Positions 49,798 to 59,367 of a stretch of 64,000 bases of DNA are shown here, piece after piece. The first letter of the stretch is position 1. Each line of letters opens with the position of its first letter. Below the pieces are notes generated by a model. The model was not told where the DNA came from. It searched no databases and saw only the letters and a program-made list of their open reading frames with translations. Position numbers and translations under genes: made by a program. The DNA comes from Chaetoceros tenuissimus (taxonomy: Eukaryota > Bacillariophyta > Thalassiosirophyceae > Chaetocerotales > Chaetocerotaceae): the NCBI GenBank assembly GCA_021927905.1, contig BLLK01000062.1:310001-374000 (forward strand), written 5' to 3'.

Positions 49798-52078
49798 ATG
49801 TCTAGTGAACTAAAAGCACAACGAGCAAAAGCTCTCGAAGAAAAGAGAAAAAAACTCGAAGAAATGAGAGCCAGAAGAAACCAAAGATCTGCAGGTACAA
49901 AAACATCCGTATCGGCAGTATCAGCTTCCAAAAGTGGAAATCTGGATGAGTACATTGATGGACTATTAAATAGTGCTCCTCCTATTGCACCCATTGAACC
50001 TGTCGTAGCTGCACCTGTTGCTCCTTCGACTCCAGTATCTACAGCGCCTACTACTCCATCCAAAAAAGTATCCAAAATTGATTTAATGAATGAAAAGACT
50101 GTTTCCTTTGCACCCACTACAACTACTACTGCTGAACCATCACCTGCTGTGAAACAAGTTGAAACATTTACAATTTCTACTCAAACTGATGATTTAGATT
50201 TTCCAATGGAAGAATCACAACATTCAGAAGAATCAAATCAAGAAATTGCACCAACCATTGAAATGTCCATGGAACAAGAGGAAACAAAAGATGAAGAACC
50301 GACACTCTTATCGGAAGATCAAGTTCAAGAAAAAATAGCATCAACATCCTTTTCCAATTTCTTTATCTCCGCATCGAAAAAAGTCGAACGACTATTGGGA
50401 GCACCACTCTTACAGGATTTACTAGTTGATGATACAATTTATTACAATGATCAAGAATCGAAACGTGATGCATCCACCTCTACAGAGACAAAAGATTCAT
50501 TTATATCTGCACAAGTAAGGTTCTCTTGTGAGAAATGGACCAAAGAACGGGATGTAACTAGTTTAGATTGGTCACCGCATCATAGAGGTGAAGTACTGTT
50601 GGCATCGTATGGATCATCTTCTTCTTCTGCCAACTCGACAGCCGTCAAGAATTTAAATCATAATACGAATTCGGCATCTTTATCCAGGAGTAAAACGGAA
50701 ATGACGGGTGCAGATGGTTTAGCGATTCTTTGGAATTTAACCATGCCATCGAGGCCGGAACATGTGTTTACTTGTGGATCACCCGTATTGAATGCGAAAT
50801 TTCATCCCAGTGAAGGATCATTGGTAGTGGGGGCTTGTTATTCTGGTCAAATGGTGGTTTGGGATGTTAGAAGTGGGAGATTGCCTGTACAGAGGAGTTT
50901 GTGGAATTTATTGGGTGGGACGAGTAGTAGTAAATCGCATGTTCATCCAATTGTTGGGTTAGAGGGTTTGGATGTAAGTTTATGTTGTTGTTGCGAGCGT
51001 CAGCGAGCTGCGAACGAGCGTAGCGGAGTGAGCTGTGTCTTATCGAGTGAGCGAAGCGAGCGAGTGTGTTTGCGAGTTAGCTTTAGCTCAGGATTTTGTT
51101 CTTTGGGAGACTGATAGTACTACACTACAGTATCTTATCGAGTGAGCTCACGAGTGTGTTCTTCGGGAGACTGATAGTACTATACTTTTCTGACTCTTAC
51201 TTGAACACTTTGAACATTTTATTTTCGTATGCCTTTTCAATCACCATTCTCACAATATCCTCTATTTTTAAAAGTCTGGATTTGTCTCTGCAGCATCGGA
51301 TGGAACAGTGAACTTTTGGTCCTTGGCAAATCTAATGGAACCAGCAGAAACTGTTGTAGTTCCAGGTGCGAATTTCTCATCCTTGACGGTTGCTCCTGAA
51401 AGTAATACATTGCTTCTTGGAGATGAAAATGGATCTATTCATGCAGTCTTGCCTTCAACTTCAGGTGGATCAAGATCATCCAAGCGATCTATTGTTAAAA
51501 TTTACGATAGTGAGAAGGATACTGAGTCGTTGGGACATTATGGTAATGTTACTGGTCTCGCGACCAAGCCGGCATTGAAGACGGATAAAGATAATAATAC
51601 AGTAGCAATTTCAAAGGGTTTTGCACGTGGAGCGCATGGGTTAGTATTATCTTGTGGAGTTGATTGGACTACCAAGCTTTGGGCACCTGCATACTCTGAA
51701 AAGCCTTTGCTGAACCTATTGAGTCATTCATACGACTACATGAGTGATGTTCAATGGAGTCCAGTTCATCCTTCGGTGTTTGCAACTGCTTCAAGCAATG
51801 GTACTCTTGGACTATGGAATCTTGCTACTTCCTTGGACGAACCAATTACTGGACTTCAAGGGCTTCTTCTTGATAAGAATGATAGCAACATGGATGAACC
51901 ATCTCACGGAGTCAATAGGATAAAATGGTCTAGAGATGGAAGAAGGATAGCAGCAGCATGTTCAGATACTGTGTATGTGCTGGGAATGAGCGACGAACTT
52001 TGGAAACCAAAGGGAAATGAAGGCGCGAAAGTCATGAACGCTCTGCGAGGCAGAGGTCTCATTGAGGCGGAAGAATAA
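49798..52078 (+). CDS. Cytoplasmic dynein intermediate chain (WD40)
   Basis: Exons 49798-50973 and 51275-52078; 659 residues. The N-terminal basic helix (SSELKAQRAKALEEKRKKLEEMRARR) matches the dynactin/NudE-binding helix of intermediate chains. A disordered Pro/Thr-rich linker includes ISTQTDD (TQT at residues 128-130), an LC8-binding motif. WD repeats follow from residue about 240: VTSLDWSPHHRGEVLLASYG, DGLAILWNLTMPSRPEHVF, MVVWDVRSG, and after the intron FVSAASDGTVNFWSL, DWTTKLWAP, VQWSPVHPSVFATASSNGTLGLWNL. The role is cargo binding and scaffolding of cytoplasmic dynein. The acceptor chosen (TTTTTAAAAG before 51275) keeps the frame; the stronger-looking CTCTGCAG at about 51291 would shift it. 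The intron is unusually long (301 bp) and repeat-rich. Confidence 0.92.
50990..51190 (+). repeat. GC-rich GAGCGA-type repeats in the dynein-chain intron
   Basis: Within intron 50974-51274, 50994-51075 is packed with GCGAGC/GAGCGA/GAGTGAG words that pair with one another. The block TATCGAGTGAGC...GAGTGTGTT...TTGGGAGACTGATAGTACTA (about 51038-51123) recurs in shorter form at about 51133-51183. Base composition differs sharply from the AT-rich surroundings. Confidence 0.75.
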
Positions 52079-52140
52079 TCTCATTCATATAAAAGCACTG
52101 AGTAATTACCAAGTATTAGCATAATAATTTAATAAATAGT

Positions 52141-53289
52141 CTATTGAGACTTAACAAATTCTTCAAACGACATTTGATTCCGTGGCTTGAGATATTTCAA
52201 AGCATCCATTGCTTCTTGTTCTACTTCTGACGTTTCACCACCTTCAGGCCTCGTTCTCTGAAAATAATCATCACCCGAGGCAGATTTTGCAACTCTATGT
52301 ATATGTGCTGTACTTCGACCTCCAACAAGTTCACACTCGCCATCAATAGAGTCAACCAAGTCTATTTGATAATCTCCAAATGGCATAGTTCCATCTCCAA
52401 CGACAGGATCAACAGAGCCATGTGTATTCAACTTGTATTCAGTAGTAATAAGTATTGTACCTTCTTTACACTGTGCTCCAATAGAATCACTCAAGTTGCT
52501 CATCATTTCAGCTGAAAAACAAGTGGAGAATACAAATATGATGTCTGAATCTCCATAGTATTCATATCGATCATCAAATGAACCACAACGAAATGCTACT
52601 GGAGCAAGCTTTGCATTCAAATAGTCACTACAAGGCAACGAAGCTACACCATCAATTTCATTGGTGCATGCTTCTAATGTAGACACAGCCTTCTCATGAA
52701 TACCCGGTAAAATTTCAATTCCTCGTGCAAGCTTCAAATTTGGATGTAATGCAGCAGCACCAAATACTAATCTACCTGTACCAGATCCAATATCAGTAAA
52801 AACCTTTTGAGAAATATCACTTGATCCACTCTCTGCATTGTGCATCTGAAGACCTTTCTCAATCAAATCTGCAAAGAATAAAAAGTCAAATTCTCCATAT
52901 GTCAAACCTTGATCTGGTTCTTCACCTTTGGAAATATATGACCAATACCCATCTGTACGAGAGAGAGCATTTCTGCTGGATAAATCTTCATCTGGATACA
53001 ATTTATTTAAGCCATCTTGTACATCTCCGAAGCGGACTCCTGAAGATGAAATTTTATTCGGATCGACTGATAATATTTGACCTTGTGCTTGGTCATTGAT
53101 ATGTTGTGTATTCCCAGTCAGATCGTAAGCGTTGCTGTTGAGATAATGCTCATATGGGTGTGATAAAAGTCTGCTAGGAGGGGAAAGTGTCTTATGTCTA
53201 TTATTTGTTGGAGATACAAATGCAGTTCCAGTGTTGGCACAGCTGAAAAGAAAGAATGTGTAGAGAGGAAGATAGCGTTGAAATATCAT
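52141..53289 (-). CDS. DOT1-like SAM methyltransferase with plastid-type presequence
   Basis: Single exon, 382 residues. The N-terminus YLPLYTFFLFSCANTGTA|FVSP is a signal peptide with an F at +1 (ASAFAP-type), implying import into the complex plastid. The methyltransferase fold starts near residue 160: motif I is FTDIGSGTGRLVFGAAALHP, with an acidic residue at the end of beta-2 (RGIEILPGIHEKAV), and a later FVFSTCFSAEMMSNLSDSI resembles the DOT1-type NNFAF region. DOT1 proteins methylate histone H3 lysine 79, but chloroplast delivery argues for another, unknown substrate. The gene converges on the dynein chain with 62 bp between stops and diverges from the kinase-like gene. Confidence 0.82.
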   Translation of the reverse strand: MIFQRYLPLYTFFLFSCANTGTAFVSPTNNRHKTLSPPSRLLSHPYEHYLNSNAYDLTGNTQHINDQAQGQILSVDPNKISSSGVRFGDVQDGLNKLYPDEDLSSRNALSRTDGYWSYISKGEEPDQGLTYGEFDFLFFADLIEKGLQMHNAESGSSDISQKVFTDIGSGTGRLVFGAAALHPNLKLARGIEILPGIHEKAVSTLEACTNEIDGVASLPCSDYLNAKLAPVAFRCGSFDDRYEYYGDSDIIFVFSTCFSAEMMSNLSDSIGAQCKEGTILITTEYKLNTHGSVDPVVGDGTMPFGDYQIDLVDSIDGECELVGGRSTAHIHRVAKSASGDDYFQRTRPEGGETSEVEQEAMDALKYLKPRNQMSFEEFVKSQ

Positions 53290-53757
53290 ATTTGCAGTGG
53301 TAGTAGTAGTCGACTGAAGAAAGAATTGTTAAATTTCTCGGAATGAAAACGATACGAATCACGAATGTAGATACAGCTGGAGTGATTAGTCTGTGTTGTT
53401 GTCAGCTATGGTATAGGAAACAATGAAAGATAGACAACCTTCTTAATCATTTTATTTTCATTGGTGTCTCATGGTATTTCGTGGTGGTGTGACCGTCTAC
53501 GTCTGTTGTTGTTGAATGTGGAAAAGAAAAAGCAAATGACGTTTCTCCAAAAAGGCCTCAAGAAGGGAAATTCAAATTTTGACAGGGGTCAAAAGTCGCA
53601 GAAGCTGGATAGCCTCTTTTAGCTTTACAATTTATGGGAAGCTCATAATTCAACACTGATTTGTAGAGATACTTGTTTCCTATTTATATATCAACTACAA
53701 ATTCACAGCTCTCGATTCGCAGTACATAGTGTGTAGTACTATTAAGAAAAACTGACA
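53290..53757. promoter_or_regulatory. Shared divergent upstream region
   Basis: 468 bp between the start codons of the DOT1-like gene (minus) and the dolichol/phytol-kinase-like gene (plus). It must drive both. A possible TATA-like TATTTATATATC lies near 53680, about 75 bp before the plus-strand start. No ORF. Confidence 0.35.
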
Positions 53758-54903
53758 ATGAAAAAACAATCGCCAACAAGAAGCTTTCAGGAAGATTTTG
53801 AACCAGATGGTTTGGTCAGCCCACAGTCTACCAATAACTTTGATGACGCCTACAGGCGCAAATACTGGATTTTGGATTTGTCTTTGATGCTATTACTCTG
53901 TGGTGGAATGGCAGTGGCTTTTATCCATGCTGTTGGCTTTGATAGTAACACAGAGAAGGGAGAAGAAATTGGTATGCTCATGCTTGCATTTCGCACTTTA
54001 TTTATGAAGCTCACAATGGACTTCTTCCTTTGGATGCCATGTGCTTTTCTCTTAAGGTGGTACCTGTTAAAAAAGTGGATTGGTGTGTCATCGGATCATT
54101 ATCATCAGATCATGGCAAATCGCGATGACTTTCACCTCAATGAAATACAGGAAACATATACCGAGCTCACGATTCAGAAGTTTGACTGTGCAGCACGCAA
54201 GGGTTTCCACTTCATTTGGTATGCAGTAGCTATCACGATTGAGCTGCAGATTTTTGCGAAGGGTTACACTACAGCCATGGTTCTAGCAGTCACAATTCAT
54301 GGTTCAATTTGGATGATGCTTCGTTGTGTTTCCCTTTATTGTAATCTATTTGTAAACAATATTTATGTGCAGAGCTGGCTGTACTATGCACCAAGGGTTC
54401 GAGATGGACGTCAGGCTTTCATCAACATACGCGTTGCTCAGACTCTAACTGTTTTAGCTACTCCGGTTTGCAACCTGATCTTAGATGCTGCAACAAAATG
54501 CGGGCCAAAGGCTGTAGAAGTAGATACTAGAAACATTGTGCAAAGCATGGTGTTTCTAGTTTTCTTACCTGTTGCCGTAGGTGATGCAATGGGTGAAATC
54601 ATTGGAAGTTTTTATGGAAAACACAAGTTCGCAGTGAAAGGATTTGGGGAAATAAACAAAAAGAGTATAGAAGGCTGTGCAGCTGTATTCCTATCCTCTT
54701 TGGTGGCTACAATGATGTCCACGTTTGTATTTTGGCCGGACGAGCTTACTGAAGAATGGAGCATAATCTTGCCAATTCTTGTGTCATTGTTGACTATGAT
54801 CACAGAATCAATTGCTTTTAGGAGCACAGACAACTTTGTTATTCCTGTCTGTAACACAATTCTAGTCGTATTGGTGTATAGAAAAGTGAGGGGAGAGTGC
54901 TGA
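53758..54903 (+). CDS. Dolichol/phytol kinase-like polytopic membrane protein
   Basis: Single exon, 381 residues with about eight hydrophobic segments (first: LDLSLMLLLCGGMAVAFIHAV). The C-terminal third carries the signature of the CTP-dependent polyprenol kinase/CDP-diglyceride synthase superfamily: VGDAMGEIIGSFYGKHKFAV, then KSIEGCAAVFLSSLVA, then ESIAFRSTDNFVIPVCNTILV. This matches the conserved GD-x-M-x-x-xxG-xxxG-KH ... K-(T/S)-xEG ... E ... (D/T)DN order of SEC59 and VTE5/FOLK. These enzymes phosphorylate dolichol, phytol or farnesol. The N-terminal two thirds are unlike the best-known members and no plastid presequence is evident, so the substrate is open; endomembrane location is likely. 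Confidence 0.72.
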   Translation: MKKQSPTRSFQEDFEPDGLVSPQSTNNFDDAYRRKYWILDLSLMLLLCGGMAVAFIHAVGFDSNTEKGEEIGMLMLAFRTLFMKLTMDFFLWMPCAFLLRWYLLKKWIGVSSDHYHQIMANRDDFHLNEIQETYTELTIQKFDCAARKGFHFIWYAVAITIELQIFAKGYTTAMVLAVTIHGSIWMMLRCVSLYCNLFVNNIYVQSWLYYAPRVRDGRQAFINIRVAQTLTVLATPVCNLILDAATKCGPKAVEVDTRNIVQSMVFLVFLPVAVGDAMGEIIGSFYGKHKFAVKGFGEINKKSIEGCAAVFLSSLVATMMSTFVFWPDELTEEWSIILPILVSLLTMITESIAFRSTDNFVIPVCNTILVVLVYRKVRGEC

Positions 54904-55177
54904 ATATAATAACATGTTGGATGATAAGTATAGCTATCAACACCAATCAATGCTCCAATAAGTGATATGAAGGTTCTTTTTAGACTTCAAAAATTATATT
55001 AAAAATGGGCTTTGACTTTCGAAGATATTATGAATTAGATGGGGATTGAGAAAGAAGTAAACCTAGTAAAGTTATTGTCAGTGAACGGTCAACGAACTAG
55101 GTATTAAAATCTAAGAAAAGGTAAAACGTGTTTGACTGTAATCAATGAAGAAGTTCTAGTTATTGAGTCCTTTCTTC

Positions 55178-58100
55178 TCATAATGGCTTACAGAATCCCT
55201 TGAAAATTGATTCCTTCATATACACTGGGTTAGTCATCCCAACAAACTCATGAAGGGTCTCTCCACCCTTTGTATTTGCCTCTACAATGTCTTTTAAAGT
55301 AATCGGACCTGATTTGATCAAGTTGAATCCATATGGAGTAAATGTTTCTTCACCCTTAGCCCAAACATGCTCAGATATAAGGGGATGTGTGAAGACTTGA
55401 GAAAATGCGTCCAGTGCAAGAAATTTCTTCATAGTAGCACCCCAAATAGAATCAGAAGCTAGACAAGACGGATGAGAAACGAGACAGTATTATGATGAAC
55501 CATTTGTAATAAACTTACCATGATCAGCAGCCATAAGACCGACGATAAATTCGACTTTATTTACATCACCATAGACATCGCATAACGCTTGCTGGATACT
55601 CTCATCCAATGTGATATCTGCAAAAGACTTGGGACGAGGTTCGCCCATATACTCGCAATAGTCAACATAAGGTTTCAACTTCGCTGCACGACCCATTTCA
55701 ACTGCACGAACATCTCTACTCGCCAAGTATTCAACTTCAGTATTCTTCAATGTAAATGCAGTAGCACGATGGTTGGAAATGTTTACAAAAGCCTTTCGCA
55801 AGTCACCTCCCATGTTTGATTCGTTCAATAGCAAGTCATTATTGAAAAACTGCTCCATGATAGAATAGTCTTTATCTCCCCAATGAATAGTATCTGGAAC
55901 GAGAGCATGTAAACGGTAGAGAATATAAAACTCTGCCGTTATCCAGTTTGGTTTGTACCAACTGGCGTTCCAAATTTTCTCGTTTGGATCAAGTCGCGGA
56001 GTCACATTTTGAGCTGTGATGTGTTGCCCAATATAGTCTTCCAAGATGACCTTAAGATAAACCACAGTAACAAGGTTTCTGGTAATCTGAAATACCCTTT
56101 CATCATTCCATTCAGGGTTATTACGTTCAATTTCAGAAGCATGGCGATTGTGCTCTCTCAACATTAACGTAGCTAGAGCAGTGACATTTGGACTCAAATT
56201 ATTTCGTGCCCCCCCAAAAGCAAAAATGCTCTTTCTCAGTTGCTTTGCCCTTTGCCCTGGGACATGTCCGCATAGATATTTGAGTCCTTGTGGGTACTCG
56301 AGTTTATCGAACTCGGCCTTGACATCCCCGTTTTCTTGCAGCATAAACTCAGGCCATTCTTCTCCATTGATGAGTTGACTCTTTAGACGACCCTTCTCAC
56401 CCTCCATATCACTACAGAGACGAAGTTGCTTTGTTTGAGCATCTGAGAGTCCATACAAGTTCGCTGAAAGTAATGAAATGTCAGCAAATTAGTTGACGAT
56501 GTTTGAATTCGCAAAATTGCTATACCTTTTTTCTTACATAAACTAATATCATGAGGGGAGTCTGTTTTTGACCATTCAAACTCTACCTCCTCTCCAGGTT
56601 CAGCAGATTTCACCTTCGTGACAATGAAGGAATCGACCAAAAATTGTGCAAATGTAGGAAACAAATACGTGGACTAGGATAGAAATAGTTAGCATAACAA
56701 GCATGTCAGATTTAAGATAGGTTTCCTTTTTCTACGTACCTTTGGAGAAATTTTTTGCAAGCGTTCACCATTGCCAAGGTCAACTCTTTCAAATAGACTT
56801 CGGACATGTTCAAGCGGTGGAAGGTTGGTGAGGAAATCTTCAGAACACGGTTCCAAGTGCCTACTGGAGAATGTCTTATCACGGAGAGATGAATAGGCAA
56901 CGTAATCACTCTTACAAGTGAAAGGATAGCGTCTGTATTGAAAAATGCGTTTCCATATTAGATGTGTTCACATTAAAAGTACAAAGTCCTTCAAAATCAA
57001 GCATATTGAATCTTACCTTTTCCCTCCTGAGCTTGTAGCTTCGTGTACTACGAAGTCATTGATAGCATCACCAATGACAGGTAAATCGATGGCTTTACTA
57101 ATTGTTGATCCTAGCAAGTCCTAGAGAAATATTCGAACATATTGGGTGAGGAAAATAGATAGCATATCACTGTATTTATCTTTGCGAAACAATCATCAAT
57201 GACTTACTGTTATGAATCTTTTTGGGAAAGTCGTGCAATATTTATACTCTATAGCACTTGGTGGAAGTTCCGCATCTGTTACAAAAACAGATCTTTTACT
57301 TGCAGACGAAGCAACAGTCACAGCATTTGAATTGGCAAGATCTCTTGAAACTTGGTCAGATTCTTCTATTTCATTATCTTCTTCAAAGATGGCCTTCATA
57401 CTCTTTTCACTATTATCATGAGGCCCATAGTGTAATCCTTGCAAACCAATCTTTAAAGCAGCTCTTGATGCTCGTAAATCCATCTTCTTCTTCAGAATTC
57501 CCTGAATTTTGGGTGCTTCGTAAAAGTTGGTACTAGTACCACTGTCTACGTTTGGACGACGACTAGGCCCTTGAAAAAGTTTCTTCAGAGTCATAGATAG
57601 AAGTAGCTGTTCACGAGGAGAGTCACGAATAAACTTTTTAGTCTTTGCAGTCAGCTCTGCATACTTATCCAAGTCGGAGTCAGTTGGAGCATGCCCTTTT
57701 AGTGCTTCTTCTGGCATAATTCGATGGAAGTGAATATTTGGGTTATTTATTCTTGCAATGTCAATAGCTTGATAACATGATCGATCAGAACTAGAATCAA
57801 GTCCAATTGACAAGATAACTCCAAGCTTGCGATTAGGATAAAGAATCTGAGACTCCATTATCGCTTCTGCGACAGGAGCGGTGCTGATAAAACACCCATC
57901 TGCTAATGAGATTGGTTCCTTCTTGTGATATGTCTTGAATCTTCGCACAATACCTGGAAGTGCACTTGTGCTGTGGATAGCCTTTGGGACTGTGAAGGTA
58001 CTCGATCCAGCCATTGCTCTTTCTTCCACACCTTTCGGTAAATCATAGGTTCTCAGGAGAAAAGGCTTAATTTTCGCATCATGATCATTAGAATGCCTTG

Positions 58101-58981
58101 CTGCACAAAGTGCGAATGATTTCAGTCCCTCTTCATTCTTTGCGAGAATATCTTCCTTTAGAAAGTCCATGACTACATTATCAAACTGATTTTCTTTTCC
58201 TAGACCTTGGCAATCTTTGAATATATTAAAAATACTCAGTTTTGCGAAGGCCTTGGTGGCTATTTCATTGATGAGTCCTTGTCCAAGTTCAACCGCGTCT
58301 TTGCTATTCGTGGCATGAACGAATTTGTTAGGAGCAAGACAAAATTAATTCTTAAAAATACAAAGAATATTATTGCTTACGTAGATGTTGTGTTAGCAGC
58401 AAGAATGCTGCAAATACCTCCAGCTGATGATCCAGCAATAAGGTCAAATCTGGATATCCAGTCTTCACCATATCCCAATTCGCTTGATATTTTTTCAATT
58501 TCATCGACAAGAGCACACGTACTGACAACTGAAGATAGTTGAGAATTAAATTTGTAATGAGAAAAGATAACCATGAGAGAAAAGAGATAATACAGAATGA
58601 TATAGAGTGCATTAACTTACCTTTCGTTCCTCCTCCATCAAAGACAAGGATGTTGATAGGGGGTTCTTCTTCTTCGTTCTGGTTGGTACTATTTTCCTTC
58701 TTCCTTTTTGCTTCTCTGAGAGTCTTCACTCGAAATTGAACGCGTTTTCTCTCTTCCAAGAATGGCTCGCCATATCTACTTGTTGTAGAAGTAGAAGAAT
58801 AGCTCCCTGTGTCACCAATTTCTGGATAGTCGGAAGAATATTCATCGTCCTCAGTTTCTTCAAGAGTTGCTTGTCTATGCAATTTCGTCTCGTTAGTAAC
58901 CATATCATCTAGGATATCTTGGCGACCAGCGTCGAAGCCGCTTTTAATCCATGCAACTGTGGACTTGCGATTCGTACTCAT
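55178..58981 (-). CDS. Patatin phospholipase-cyclooxygenase-like haem peroxidase fusion
   Basis: Exons (complement): 58621-58981, 58381-58528, 57208-58303, 57017-57120, 56740-56932, 56526-56673, 55519-56463, 55178-55458; 1,091 residues, all phases agree, introns 64-92 bp except where noted by positions. Residues 1-105 are acidic/disordered. Patatin domain, about 109-360: glycine loop DGGGTK (115-120), nucleophile elbow GSSAGG (Ser155), catalytic Asp305 in LADGCF. A linker exon (57017-57120) leads to the animal-type haem peroxidase, about 571-1091: SSLRDKTFSSRHLEP, LFPTFAQFLVDSF, LREHNRH (785-791), AEFYILYRLHALVPD (cyclooxygenase-type Tyr866, proximal His869), and FDAFS-like C-terminus LALDAFSQVFTHPL. 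Prostaglandin H synthase is the closest recognised family; the EGF and membrane-binding regions of animal enzymes are absent. Inferred role: release of a polyunsaturated fatty acid followed by its dioxygenation. The gene is convergent with the kinase-like gene. Confidence 0.85.
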
Positions 58982-59367
58982 ATTTTTGCATAAAGCGTAA
59001 ATAAATTTTAATGTGTGTCTGGTGTGTTTTTGGTTTTTCTAGGGCTTGATGAAACCAATTCTACTCAGAACCGAAAACAAAAATGGTTGGCAGTCAAAAT
59101 ACCATTTCGACAAAGATAGTTTTCAATCTATAATATAGAATAAACAAGAAAGGGGGATTGCTAAATACAAGGTGAATTTGAGCACAAATGCACTCTGCTG
59201 GAAAACGGAAAAATAAATTGTAACTTGAAGTCATCAAAGGTGCACCTTTTTTAAATTTTGAATGGTGGGGAATAAACAAACTTAGTCAGAGTGCAACGTC
59301 ACTCACACAAAAATATAAAAAGAAGCTGGCTCATGTCCTCATTAGATACATTTCAATTTCATTAAAA
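58982..59367. promoter_or_regulatory. Short divergent upstream region
   Basis: 386 bp separate the start codons of the patatin-cyclooxygenase fusion (minus) and the NIPA-like gene (plus), so the two promoters are adjacent or shared. AT-rich; no ORF of note (one 61-codon overlap only). Confidence 0.35.

Noticed and set aside
51285-51293. CTCTGCAG as acceptor for the dynein-chain intron
   Set aside because: It would break the frame; the acceptor before 51275 preserves it and gives a normal WD-repeat sequence (FVSAASDGTVNFW).
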